Assembly (NCBI GenBank): GCA_965220105.1
Contig: OZ244811.1
Location: forward strand, 2,728,001-2,792,000
Reading direction: 5' to 3'
DNA: 64,000 nt
Source: Bin87 sp965220105
GTDB lineage: Bacteria; Chloroflexota; Dehalococcoidia; Lucifugimonadales; UBA3495
Under the pieces are notes generated by a model that worked only from the letters and a program-made list of their open reading frames with translations, was not told the origin of the DNA and searched no databases. Made by a program: the position numbers and the translations under genes. Numbering within the stretch: position 1 is the stretch's first letter; every line of letters starts with the position of its first letter. Below are positions 42,458 through 50,998 of the stretch, in pieces.

Positions 42458-42760
42458 ATGCAGCTGGCGCTTGCCATCGCCGTGGCATTGTTGGTGGTTG
42501 GCGTGGTGGCCTGGCCGCTGTTGGCCGGCGGGCGGCGGCCAGCGGGACGCCCTGCGGAGGAGCCAAACTCCGCCAGCCTTGATCAAACCGCCCTGGAGAC
42601 GGTCTACGAAGCGATCCGTACGTTGCAGGTGGAGCACGATCTGGGCCGTATTGCCGACGATGATTTCCGCGCGCAACTGGCGGAGTACCGGCGGGAAGCG
42701 GCCCTGATCCTGCGAGAATTGGACCGGCGAGGCAACGACGGATCGAGCGAGCGGTCTTGA
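42458..42760 (+). CDS. CcmI-like small membrane protein
   Basis: 100 residues: one N-terminal transmembrane helix (LALAIAVALLVVGVVAWPLL) and a helical region with ALETVYEAIRTLQVEHDLGR and DFRAQLAEYRREAALILRELD. The latter resembles the conserved start of CcmI/NrfG-type proteins, which chaperone apocytochromes, but the TPR part is absent. Its stop overlaps the next start codon (TGATG), so the two are coupled. Confidence 0.7.
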   Translation: MQLALAIAVALLVVGVVAWPLLAGGRRPAGRPAEEPNSASLDQTALETVYEAIRTLQVEHDLGRIADDDFRAQLAEYRREAALILRELDRRGNDGSSERS

Positions 42761-43824
42761 TGGCGGCGTACTTTGGCATGTTGGTTGCAGTTGCCATTGC
42801 GCTGCTGGTGGTCACGGTGCCGGGGATGGCGAACGCCCAGGACGGCGGGTACGGGTTATCGCTTTCCGGCACCTTGATTAACGGGTCCGCTGGAGCGGAT
42901 CCGCCCGGCGGCGTAACCATCCTGCTGCACGTCTTTGGAGGCGATCCGGGGTCGGTTGAAACGTTCGACACCGTGACCGAAGGGGACGGCAGCTTTGTTT
43001 TTGACGGGGCGCCGGCCCCACCGGACGGGGGCAGCGCGGTATTGGTGGTCGACTACGGGGGCGCGGTGTACCGGGAAGTCCTGGCGCCGACCGATCTGGC
43101 CCACCCGTTGTCGTTGACCGTTTACGACGCGACCCAGGACGTGGGGGTGGTAGCCACCACGGAGCAGTCCGTCATCATTGGTGGCGTGGATGCGGCAACC
43201 CGCCGCGTCGCCATGGTGCAACTGCTCACCCTGAAAAACGCCGGCGACCTGACGCTGGTGCCCGACCTCTCCGCGCCGCCGGTCATCGGCCAGTTCAGTT
43301 TCCTGCGGTTTTCCCTCCCGGCCGCAGCCTCCGACCTGGACGTGGCCACCGACCTGGTGGGCGGCGAGATTATCCCGGTCGGGACCGGGTTCGCCATCAC
43401 TGCCCCAGTTCCGCCGGGCAGTTACCAGGTCAGTTTCACTTACACCGCGCCCTACGAGAACGATAGCCTGGCCTGGCGAGACAACACATTGCAGGGCGCG
43501 GGCCGTTTCCGGCTGCTGGTGCCCGCGGAGTTCGGGGAGATTGCCGTGGACGGATTGCCTCCCGCCGACCCAATCGCCCTGTCGGAAGCGACTTACCTGG
43601 TGTGGCAGTCGGAAAACATCGCGCCAGCTGTGGGCGTCAATCTGTCCTTGACCGGATTGCCCGAGCCCAGCCCCCTGACATTCGTCGGAGACAGTCTGAC
43701 CGGCTTGGCGTTTTGGTACGCGGCGGTACCCGCTCTGGTGGCAACGACACTGGTGGCGCTCCTGGTGTGGGGTGTTTGGCGTCGGCCCGGCGTGGCTGCG
43801 ACGGGCGGCCCAGCGGAATCCTGA
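42760..43824 (+). CDS. Exported, membrane-anchored protein of unknown function in the ccm cluster
   Basis: 354 residues from ATG 42760, which shares bases with the previous stop codon. Signal peptide ending ANAQ, then a carboxypeptidase-regulatory-like beta-sandwich at ~30-110 (GVTILLHVFGG, TEGDGSFVFDGAP), a second beta-rich domain with PGSYQVSFTYTAPYENDSL, and a C-terminal helix (AVPALVATTLVALLVWGVW) before a short basic tail. I do not recognise the family. Its place between CcmI-like and CcmG suggests a role in cytochrome assembly outside the membrane. Confidence 0.7.
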   Translation: MAAYFGMLVAVAIALLVVTVPGMANAQDGGYGLSLSGTLINGSAGADPPGGVTILLHVFGGDPGSVETFDTVTEGDGSFVFDGAPAPPDGGSAVLVVDYGGAVYREVLAPTDLAHPLSLTVYDATQDVGVVATTEQSVIIGGVDAATRRVAMVQLLTLKNAGDLTLVPDLSAPPVIGQFSFLRFSLPAAASDLDVATDLVGGEIIPVGTGFAITAPVPPGSYQVSFTYTAPYENDSLAWRDNTLQGAGRFRLLVPAEFGEIAVDGLPPADPIALSEATYLVWQSENIAPAVGVNLSLTGLPEPSPLTFVGDSLTGLAFWYAAVPALVATTLVALLVWGVWRRPGVAATGGPAES

Positions 43825-43830
43825 CCGGCG

Positions 43831-44403
43831 ATGTCACGACGAAGCTGGATACTCCTGGGCACGGCGGCGGCGCTGATTCCGCTGTTTGCCCTGCTGGCCT
43901 GGGCCGCCGCCCAACAGCGCGGACAACCGGTGGGGGCCGGAATCAATCAGGTTTTCGGACAGGTGGACGTTGCCGAGACGCCGGCCGCCGATTTCGTGCT
44001 GACGCTGGATGGCGGTAACGAACTGCGGTTATCCGATTTGCGTGGCCAGGTGGTAATGATAGACTTCTGGGCATCATGGTGCGGGCCGTGCCGGCAGGAA
44101 TCCGCGTTGCTGAACCGCGTTTACGAAACCTACGGCGGGCAGCCGGTGGAATTCGTGGGTGTGAACATCTGGGATACCCCGGACGGCGCGGCGCAGTTTC
44201 TGGAGGATTTCGACGTGCCCTACCCCACCGGGATTGATGCTTCCGGCGCCATTGCCCTCGACTACGGCGTGCGGGGCATTCCGGAGAAATTTTTTGTGGA
44301 CGCCGATGGTATCATCCGTGAGAAGTACGTGGGGCCCATGCCCGACGAGGTATTGATCACCACGCTGGAAAATCTCCTGGCGGAAATTGCGCCCGGCGGG
44401 TAG
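43831..44403 (+). CDS. ccmG: TlpA/CcmG-type thiol:disulfide oxidoreductase
   Basis: 190 residues. N-terminal signal anchor, then a thioredoxin fold with WASWCGPCR active site and cis-Pro in GVRGIPEKFFVD. In this position it should reduce apocytochrome CxxCH cysteines before heme attachment, in concert with CcmH. It starts 6 bp after the preceding stop and is the last gene of the act/ccm block. Confidence 0.9.
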   Translation: MSRRSWILLGTAAALIPLFALLAWAAAQQRGQPVGAGINQVFGQVDVAETPAADFVLTLDGGNELRLSDLRGQVVMIDFWASWCGPCRQESALLNRVYETYGGQPVEFVGVNIWDTPDGAAQFLEDFDVPYPTGIDASGAIALDYGVRGIPEKFFVDADGIIREKYVGPMPDEVLITTLENLLAEIAPGG

Positions 44404-44461
44404 TCCTCCAGCGAGCTCTGGTTGATTCCAACGACGCACCGGTGGAGGCGGCCCAGGACAG

Positions 44462-45523
44462 ATGACGACAGCAGATCGTAGCGACGCCGTGGAACGGCAG
44501 GAATCCCCGTCGCCGGCAGGGACTCCGGCAGAAGTGGCCCTGGCAATGGACTGGGGAGGGACCTGGGCGCGCGCCGCGGTGATTGACCGGGCCGGGCATT
44601 TGCTCTGGCAGGACCGGGTCGCCAACGGCGCCGGCGCGACCCAGGATGAGCTGGTCGCCGGCGCCGAGAACCTGCTGCGACGGGCCCGGGAGCAGGCGGG
44701 AGACCGTCCCGTTGTGGGTCTGGGCGTGGCTCTGGCCGGTTCCATAAACGCCGCCAGCAGCATGCTGCTCTCTTCACCAAACTTGCCCGCCCTCAACGGG
44801 GTGACCCTGCCCGATCTTTGGGAGCCCGTGTTCGACGTGCCGGTGTGGGTCGGCAACGACGCCAACCTGGCGGCGCTGGGCGAGTTTCGCTATGGAGCCG
44901 GTCGCGGCAACCCGCCCCATGAGGCCGCGGCCCGCACGCTGGTTTACATCACCTTCAGCACGGGCGTGGGAGCTGGTGTGGTCGACCGGGGCCTGGTTTT
45001 CACCGGCGCCGCCGGCGCTGCCGCGGAGATCGGCCATATGACCATCGACTTGCGCGCTGACGCCCCGGCCTGCGCTTGCGGAAACAGCGGTTGCCTGGAG
45101 GCGCTGACCTCGGGCACGGCCATCGGTCGGGCGGCGCAGGCCCGGCTGGGCGACGCCACGCCGGGCGCTCCGCTACAGCAGGCTTACGAGTCGTCCGCCA
45201 CCGTGACCAGCGAAGCGGTGTTCGCCGCCGCCGCCCGGGGAGACGTGGTTGCCATCGAAGTCGTGGATGCCGCCGTGGGCGCGATGATCGTGGGGTTGGC
45301 TAACGTGGTCAACATCTTCAACCCCGACGTGGTGGTCATGGGTGGAGGCGTAACGCAGGGACTGGTGGCGCTGGACCTGGTGCCGCACATCGACAACGGA
45401 ATCCGGCGCCGCGCCATGAGTTCCGCCCACCGTTCGTTCCGTCTGGCGGTGGCGACCCTGGGCGAGAGCGAGGGAATGGTCGGAGCGGCCAGCCTGGTGT
45501 GGGCCCAGGCCGGCCATAGTTGA
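44462..45523 (+). CDS. ROK family sugar kinase (glucokinase-like)
   Basis: 353 residues. N-terminal phosphate loop AMDWGGTWARAAVID, catalytic region WVGNDANLAALGEFRYG, the ROK signature (STGVGAGVVDRG) and zinc ligands CACGNSGCLEA. It lacks the helix-turn-helix of ROK repressors, so it should be an ATP-dependent hexose or aminosugar kinase. A ~30-residue polar N-terminal extension precedes the domain. It follows ccmG by 58 bp, with no functional link apparent. Confidence 0.88.
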   Translation: MTTADRSDAVERQESPSPAGTPAEVALAMDWGGTWARAAVIDRAGHLLWQDRVANGAGATQDELVAGAENLLRRAREQAGDRPVVGLGVALAGSINAASSMLLSSPNLPALNGVTLPDLWEPVFDVPVWVGNDANLAALGEFRYGAGRGNPPHEAAARTLVYITFSTGVGAGVVDRGLVFTGAAGAAAEIGHMTIDLRADAPACACGNSGCLEALTSGTAIGRAAQARLGDATPGAPLQQAYESSATVTSEAVFAAAARGDVVAIEVVDAAVGAMIVGLANVVNIFNPDVVVMGGGVTQGLVALDLVPHIDNGIRRRAMSSAHRSFRLAVATLGESEGMVGAASLVWAQAGHS

Positions 45524-45538
45524 GCAAACCGGCGTCCT

Positions 45539-46312
45539 CTAGACGATGTAGCGCCCGCCCACCACGTTCATGCGGTCGCCGGTGATGTAGGACGATTCGT
45601 CGCTGGCGTAGAACAGGCACGCGTTGGCGATGTCATACACGGTGCCCTGGCGTCCCAGCGGTATGCCTTTCAGGTGTTCATCGGAGCCGCGAGGGACTTC
45701 CTGAAACTCGGGGTACCATTCGGGATGGGCGCGGCTGGTGTCCGTCGAGCCGGGGTTGACCATGTTCGCGCGCACGCCATACTGGGCGCACTCCGCCGCT
45801 ACTGCGCGAATCAGGCCCAGGAGGCCGGTTTTGGCGGTGGTGACCACGGCGGTATCGGGTCGGCCCGTGATGGCAGACTGGCCGCCCATGGCGATAATGC
45901 TTCCCGCTCCCCGTTCCATCATCCCGGGAAGCACCGCCTTGATGAGGTAGAAGGCGGCGTGGAGGTTGGTGGCCAGGGTAGCTTGCCACTCGTCCACGGA
46001 TACTTCCATGATCGGTTTGTGGGGCCGTACCGCCACGTTGCTCACCAGCACGTCCACCTTGCCCAGCGCGTCGATGCCCTCGGCCACCATCTCGGATACC
46101 CGGTCCGGGTCGGCCACGTCTCCGATGACAGTGTGGGTACGGACGCCCAGCTCCCGGCATTCTGCGGCCACCGTTTCCAGTTCCTGCGCGGACTGGCGAG
46201 TGTTCAGGATGAGGTCGGCGCCTTCGCGGGCGAAGGTTCGGGCGATTTCGGCGCCGATGTTGCGACTGGCGCCGGTGATGAGAGCGGTTTTGTTTTCAAG
46301 TCTCATATTCAT
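45539..46312 (-). CDS. SDR-family protein with altered catalytic motif
   Basis: 257 residues. TGASRNIG for cofactor binding and a C-terminal NPGSTDTSRAH / YITGDRMNVVGGRYIV as in FabG-like SDRs. The YxxxK motif reads V157-TTA-K161, so the catalytic Tyr is Val, and the expected Ser position is Gly144 with Ser146 nearby. NADP binding is likely retained but ordinary ketoreduction doubtful. It converges with the ROK kinase gene 15 bp away. Confidence 0.8.
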   Translation of the reverse strand: MNMRLENKTALITGASRNIGAEIARTFAREGADLILNTRQSAQELETVAAECRELGVRTHTVIGDVADPDRVSEMVAEGIDALGKVDVLVSNVAVRPHKPIMEVSVDEWQATLATNLHAAFYLIKAVLPGMMERGAGSIIAMGGQSAITGRPDTAVVTTAKTGLLGLIRAVAAECAQYGVRANMVNPGSTDTSRAHPEWYPEFQEVPRGSDEHLKGIPLGRQGTVYDIANACLFYASDESSYITGDRMNVVGGRYIV

Positions 46313-46325
46313 TCCTACGTCAGTG

Positions 46326-46556
46326 TTATCGATCTTTTCGGTTGCTGTGTGATGCCCATCTCCACCAGTAGACCGTTACTGCAAATAGAACTCCAATCGT
46401 GCTGATGCTGGCACCCAGAATCGCCAACAGTCGATCGATGCTGTAATTGCCAGCTAGCCATATGGCGACGAGCACTCCGGCGACCAGCGATAGGCCGGCA
46501 AGTACCACGCCGATGGTAATCAGCATCGCCGTGACCGCAGAAATGTCAGATTGCAC
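46326..46556 (-). CDS. Small two-helix membrane protein
   Basis: 76 residues, GTG start 4 bp after the stop of the next upstream small gene. Two hydrophobic helices (LITIGVVLAGLSLVAGVLVA and AILGASISTIGVLFAVTVYW) and a basic C-terminus. Not recognised. It forms a pair with the gene at 46560 and is co-transcribed with it. Confidence 0.55.
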   Translation of the reverse strand: MQSDISAVTAMLITIGVVLAGLSLVAGVLVAIWLAGNYSIDRLLAILGASISTIGVLFAVTVYWWRWASHSNRKDR

Positions 46557-46559
46557 AAA

Positions 46560-46760
46560 CTACGTTCGCACCTTGGTGGTGAGAATCAGGACGATGCCGG
46601 ATATTGCGGCAGCAAATCCAGACGCACTCATTAGCAGTCCACCCATTGGCAAGGTGACCTGCGACCATCCCGGCATCAAATGTTCTCCTATCAAAAACAC
46701 GATGGTGCCCCAGAGGAATACGATAAGCGACGCCAGGAAAATTTTGTCCCACTTGCTCAT
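46560..46760 (-). CDS. Small two-helix membrane protein
   Basis: 66 residues from ATG 46760, chosen because GGAGG lies 8 bp upstream; the longer frame to 46838 reads through the terminator of dppF. Helices IFLASLIVFLWGTIVFLIG and GLLMSASGFAAAISGIVLIL. Not recognised. Forms a two-gene unit with the protein at 46326-46556. Confidence 0.6.
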   Translation of the reverse strand: MSKWDKIFLASLIVFLWGTIVFLIGEHLMPGWSQVTLPMGGLLMSASGFAAAISGIVLILTTKVRT

Positions 46761-46826
46761 GCTATCCTCGCCTCCTCTGGGTGTGCAATCAGGATAAAAC
46801 CGGAGGGCACGCTTGTCAAAACAAAT

Positions 46827-46851
46827 CGGGGGCGACAAAGTGCCGCCCCCG
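46827..46851 (-). terminator. Rho-independent terminator after dppF
   Basis: CGGGGGCG/CGCCCCCG stem followed on the - strand by ATTTGTTTTG, about 30 bp past the dppF stop. Confidence 0.75.
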
Positions 46852-46880
46852 AATCAGTGTTAGCGCGCTGCTGGTATCGG

Positions 46881-47921
46881 TCAGTAAGGGCCATACCCCG
46901 GAACGTTGATGCAGGCGGCGATGTGGTCGGGGAGCACCTGCCGCGCTTCCGGGTTGACCCGGCTGCAATCGTCGGTGACGATGGGGCAACGGGGGTGGAA
47001 TACGCAACCCGACGGCGGGTTCAGCGGGCTGGGCACCTCGCCGGTCAGGATGATGCGCTCGCGCTGGGCGTCCAGCACCGGGTCGGGAATCGGCACCGCA
47101 GACAGCAGCGCCCGGGTGTACGGATGCTGCGGGTTTTCGTAGATGGCGTTGCGGTCGGCGACCTCCACGATTTTACCCAGGTACATCACGGCCACCCGAT
47201 CACTGATGTGGCGCACCACGGATAGGTCGTGAGCGATGAACAGGTAAGTCAGGTTGTATCGCTCCTGAAGGTCTTCCAGCAGGTTGATTATCTGGGCCTG
47301 GATGGACACATCCAGCGCCGACACCGGCTCGTCACAGACGATAAACGACGGGTCGACCGATAGCGCGCGGGCCACGCCGATGCGCTGGCGCTGTCCGCCG
47401 CTGAATTCATGAGGGAATCGGTCGGCCATGTAGGGATTGAGTCCCACGTTGCTCAGGAGTTCGGCGACACGCTCCCGGTATTCCCGCTTGTTGTTGACCA
47501 GACCGTGTACCGCCAGGGGTTCGCCGATGATATTGCCGGCGGTCATGCGGGGGTTGAGCGAGCTGTACGGGTCCTGGAAAATGATCTGCATCTGGCGGCG
47601 CATGGCGCGCATCGGGCCGGTGCGGGCCTGGGCGACGTCGACGCCATCGAACCAGATTTCGCCTTCGGTGGGTCGGTAGAGGCGCAGGATGCAGCGGCCG
47701 GTGGTGGTCTTGCCGCACCCCGATTCTCCAACCAGGCCCAGCGTCTCACCGCGCCGGACGGTAAGGTTCACGTCGTCAACGGCCTTGATGTGGGCCACGG
47801 CGCGCTGGAACAGGATTCCCGACGTGACCGGGAAGTACATCTTCAATCCCTTCACTTCGACCAGTACATCTTCCTGGCTCGCCGGCGTGGCGGCGGGTTG
47901 CTGCATCTCGGCAGTGGTCAT
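46881..47921 (-). CDS. dppF: Peptide ABC transporter ATP-binding protein, DppF/OppF type
   Basis: 346 residues. Walker A GESGCGKTT, Q-loop FQDPYSSLNP, signature FSGGQRQRIGVARAL, Walker B FIVCDEPVSALD and H-loop AHD; the C-terminal extension has the OppF cysteines CVFHPRCPI...C. ATG 47921 follows AAGGAG. It pairs with DppD upstream and, with no permease next to it, probably energises the DppBC permeases at 18-20 kb. Cytoplasmic face of the inner membrane. Confidence 0.94.
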   Translation of the reverse strand: MTTAEMQQPAATPASQEDVLVEVKGLKMYFPVTSGILFQRAVAHIKAVDDVNLTVRRGETLGLVGESGCGKTTTGRCILRLYRPTEGEIWFDGVDVAQARTGPMRAMRRQMQIIFQDPYSSLNPRMTAGNIIGEPLAVHGLVNNKREYRERVAELLSNVGLNPYMADRFPHEFSGGQRQRIGVARALSVDPSFIVCDEPVSALDVSIQAQIINLLEDLQERYNLTYLFIAHDLSVVRHISDRVAVMYLGKIVEVADRNAIYENPQHPYTRALLSAVPIPDPVLDAQRERIILTGEVPSPLNPPSGCVFHPRCPIVTDDCSRVNPEARQVLPDHIAACINVPGYGPY

Positions 47922-47988
47922 TTCAAAGCTCCTTGTCGGAGATTGGGTGGAGGCGGGAAATTTTGCGAGCCATCCGGATCGGCGCCGT

Positions 47989-49032
47989 TCATCCGGCCTG
48001 GCCCATGGCGTAGCTGAGGGCCTGGGCGCCAAGCACCTCGGGCCGCCAGCAGGCGGAGAGGTGGGGTTCTTCGCTGTCGGTTTCTACCGGCATCAACGGC
48101 GGAGCCTCGGTGGCGCACTGGTCCACGGCGAAGCGGCAGCGGGCGCGGAAGGAACAGCCCTCGGGGAGGTTTACCAGGTCGGGCGGTTGCCCTTCGATGG
48201 GCACCAGTTTGGCGGCCACTCCCGACTCATCGGTCAACCGCTGGTCCAGGCGGGGAACGGAATCCAGCAGACCCACGGTGTAGGGATGGCGGGGGTTTGT
48301 GTAAATCTCTAAGGCCGAACCCCGTTCGATGATCTTGCCGGCGTACATCACGTTGACCCGGTCGGCGTAACGGGCCACCACACCCAGGTTGTGGGTAATG
48401 ATGATGAGGGCCACGCCCAGGTCCTCGGTCAGGGACTTCATCAGCTCCAGAATCTGGGCCTGAATGGTTACGTCCAGTGCGGTAGTGGGCTCGTCGGCGA
48501 TGATGAGCCGGGGATTGCAGCTGAGGGCCATGGCAATCATCACGCGCTGGCGCATGCCGCCGCTGAACTGGTGTGGATACTGGCGGATCCGCCGGTCCGG
48601 GTCAGAGATGCCCACCCGCGCCAGCAGGTCGATGGCGTCCCGACGCGCTTCGTCCCGGGACTTGCCCATGTGCAGCTGGATGGTCTCGGTGAGTTGGCGA
48701 TCCAGCGTGAGCACCGGGTTGAGCGACGTCATCGGTTCCTGGAACACCATGGCCATCTTGGCGCCGCGGATCCGGCGCATATCGTCCATGTCGACGTTCA
48801 GGATGTTTTCGCCATCGAAGAAGACCTCGCCACCGACGGTCTTGCCGGGCGGGTCCGGGATGAGCCGCATCAGAGACAGGGCGCTCACGCTCTTGCCGCA
48901 TCCGCTCTCACCCACCAGGCCCAGGGTTTCCCCGGGCATCACTTCGTAACTGACGTCGTCCACCGCTTTCACCACGCCTTCGTAGGTGAAGAAATAGGTT
49001 TGCAGGTTTTTCACTTCAAGCAGAGGGTCCAC
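47989..49032 (-). CDS. dppD: Peptide ABC transporter ATP-binding protein, DppD/OppD type
   Basis: 347 residues, GTG start with AAGGAG upstream. Walker A GESGCGKS, Q-loop FQEPMTSLNP, signature FSGGMRQRVMIAMAL, Walker B LIIADEPTTALD and the C-terminal oligopeptide-transporter motif CSFRARCRFAVDQC. It precedes dppF by 67 bp and forms a heterodimer with it. tRNA-Leu lies ~90 bp upstream. Confidence 0.95.
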   Translation of the reverse strand: MDPLLEVKNLQTYFFTYEGVVKAVDDVSYEVMPGETLGLVGESGCGKSVSALSLMRLIPDPPGKTVGGEVFFDGENILNVDMDDMRRIRGAKMAMVFQEPMTSLNPVLTLDRQLTETIQLHMGKSRDEARRDAIDLLARVGISDPDRRIRQYPHQFSGGMRQRVMIAMALSCNPRLIIADEPTTALDVTIQAQILELMKSLTEDLGVALIIITHNLGVVARYADRVNVMYAGKIIERGSALEIYTNPRHPYTVGLLDSVPRLDQRLTDESGVAAKLVPIEGQPPDLVNLPEGCSFRARCRFAVDQCATEAPPLMPVETDSEEPHLSACWRPEVLGAQALSYAMGQAG

Positions 49033-49119
49033 AGGGGCGCTCCTTTTTAGGTGGTTCGACCCAAAACTTTGGGCCGAAGGATGATATGCGGATAGCGAGG
49101 TCTGGTTGGGGGCCGGTGG

Positions 49120-49204
49120 TGGTGGGGAAGGTGAGACTCGAACTCACACGCCCAAAGGCACATGATCCTAAGTCATGCTCGTCTACCAATTCCGACACTT
49201 CCCC
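49120..49204 (-). tRNA. tRNA-Leu(UAG)
   Basis: Acceptor GGGGAAG/CTTCCCC, D-arm, anticodon loop CTTAGGA giving UAG, long variable arm (GCC-TTT-GGGC), T-arm GTGAGTTCGAGTCTCAC, discriminator A and encoded CCA at 49120-49122. All arms pair. Confidence 0.95.
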
Positions 49205-49231
49205 CAGAGCGGCTGTTTAATGGGTAATGCC

Positions 49232-49307
49232 TGGTGACCCGCCTCGGGGTCGAACCGAGAACCTGCTGATTAAGAGTCAGCTGCTCTGCCAGTTGAGCTA
49301 GCGGGCC
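49232..49307 (-). tRNA. tRNA-Lys(CUU)
   Basis: Acceptor GGCCCGC/GCGGGTC, D-arm, anticodon loop CTCTTAA giving CUU, T-arm CTCGGTTCGACCCCGAG, discriminator A and encoded CCA at 49232-49234. It lies 27 bp upstream of tRNA-Leu and is probably co-transcribed. Confidence 0.95.
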
Positions 49308-49339
49308 ATCCTTTCCGTAGCGTGGGATTACGCTAGGAT

Positions 49340-49368
49340 AGGCTACCAATAACTGATATTAGTGTCAA
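49340..49368 (-). promoter_or_regulatory. Promoter of the tRNA-Lys/tRNA-Leu unit
   Basis: TTGACA (49363-49368), 17-bp spacer, TAGCCT (49340-49345), - strand, about 33 bp before tRNA-Lys. From 49369 to 49618 I see nothing further. Confidence 0.55.
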
Positions 49369-49618
49369 TGATATCAACCGGCGCCGACGGCAATATTGGG
49401 GTTGGAGGCCGCCCGTTTTGGCAGGATTTCCGCCGCGTAACCAACTTTTTACAATTTATTAATCCAGTGGCAACATTAGACCGGCATAGTAAAATGGTCG
49501 CTCTGGAATACGATGCCGGGCGGTTGCCGGGCCAGGTCTCGTCATCGGGACGCTTGGTCCGGTGGTCGCTCGGAATCAGCGACCGGCGATAATTCAGGTT
49601 TTTGGACGGCAAAACGCT

Positions 49619-50998
49619 ATGATGACCGACTCAGTCGCGCTAAGAAACGGGCTGAACGAGTGCCTGAACGCCGACGGTTCGGTGAAGCCCGTATACGAGG
49701 GGTTGATGGACAGCCTGGAAACGCTGGGAGCGTCCGGGTTGCAGCGACGCTGGCAGCAGGCCAACGACCGGGCGTCGATGGACGCCTTCACCTTTCTGCT
49801 GGAACCCAGGGAATTTCGCACCGTGCCTACGGACTGGATTCCCCGGCTGATTTCCGCTCAGGATTGGGACATAATTTCCCGGGGCGTGGCTCAGCGGCTC
49901 AAGGCCATCAACCATTTCCTCCTCGACCTGTATTGCGGCCAGCAGAGCATCGTGCCGCCCGACGTGATGTTTTCCTGTCAGTACTACAATCCCGAACTCC
50001 AGGATTTTCGCCCGCCCGGGGACGTGTTCGTGCATATCTACGGCATCGACCTGGTGCACATGGGCGATGGCAAGTACGTCATCCTGGAAGACAACTTGCG
50101 GATCCCGTCCGGCATCGCCTACCAGATGAAATCCACCGAAATCAGCCTGGAGGTCATGCCCGAACTGTCAGCAGGCTATGACATCATCCCGTATGATATT
50201 CGTGACGCCTATCGGAACATGTTCGCCTCCCTTTGCGACGCCGATTCACCCACCTGCGTCCTGCTGACCGACAGCAAGTTTGGCGCCGCCTTCTTCGAGC
50301 ACCGTTACCTGTCCGAACTCATCGGCATTGCATTAGTAGAGGGTTCGGACCTTTACGTCGGCGCCAACGGCCGCATTTGGGCGCGGGCCATGGGCGGTGA
50401 CTTCGAGGTGGATCTCATCTACCGGCGGGTCGAAGATCTGGAACTGTTCGTACCCGGCCTCACGGACGCCTACCTGGAGCACAAGGTCGTGCTGGTCAAT
50501 GCGCTCGGCACCGGCGCCGGCGACGACAAGCTGGTATTCCTCTGGGTCCCGGAAATGATTGACCGATACCTGGGCGAAGCGCCCATCCTCGAACAGGCGG
50601 TGAGCTACGACCTGCGGTCTGCCGAGAATCGGCAGTACGTGCTGCAAAACCTGGATAAGCTGGTGCTGAAAACTCGCCAGGGGTACGGTGGACTGGGTGT
50701 GTTCATCATGCCCGACCTGGGGCTAACCTACCGCAACCGACTGGCGCAACAATTGATCGAGCAGCCCCAGGTATTCATCGCCCAGGAAACCCTGGACTTC
50801 TCCCAGCATTTGGTGTTTGATGACTCAATCGCCGAATTCCAGGAACGTTACGTCGACCTGCGCGTGTTCGCCGTGCAGGACGGCAACGGCGAAGTAGCCG
50901 TGTTCCCGGGGGGACTCACCAGGGTGTCAGAACCGTCCGGTCGTATCACCAACAACTCATCAGGTGGAGCATGCAAGCCCAGCTGGGTAGTGAGGTAA
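49619..50998 (+). CDS. Circularly permuted ATP-grasp protein (DUF404/DUF407)
   Basis: 459 residues. Motifs of the family: HIYGIDLVHMGDGKYVILED, NLRIPSGIAYQM, LVLKTRQGYGGLGVFIMP for nucleotide binding, and VFPGGLTRVSEPSGRITNNS at the C-terminus. It probably ligates an amino acid or peptide using ATP; the substrate is not known for this group. The first of two adjacent ATGs is used. Its last 28 bp overlap the transglutaminase gene, and an alpha-E protein follows, the conserved trio of this system. Confidence 0.9.
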   Translation: MMTDSVALRNGLNECLNADGSVKPVYEGLMDSLETLGASGLQRRWQQANDRASMDAFTFLLEPREFRTVPTDWIPRLISAQDWDIISRGVAQRLKAINHFLLDLYCGQQSIVPPDVMFSCQYYNPELQDFRPPGDVFVHIYGIDLVHMGDGKYVILEDNLRIPSGIAYQMKSTEISLEVMPELSAGYDIIPYDIRDAYRNMFASLCDADSPTCVLLTDSKFGAAFFEHRYLSELIGIALVEGSDLYVGANGRIWARAMGGDFEVDLIYRRVEDLELFVPGLTDAYLEHKVVLVNALGTGAGDDKLVFLWVPEMIDRYLGEAPILEQAVSYDLRSAENRQYVLQNLDKLVLKTRQGYGGLGVFIMPDLGLTYRNRLAQQLIEQPQVFIAQETLDFSQHLVFDDSIAEFQERYVDLRVFAVQDGNGEVAVFPGGLTRVSEPSGRITNNSSGGACKPSWVVR

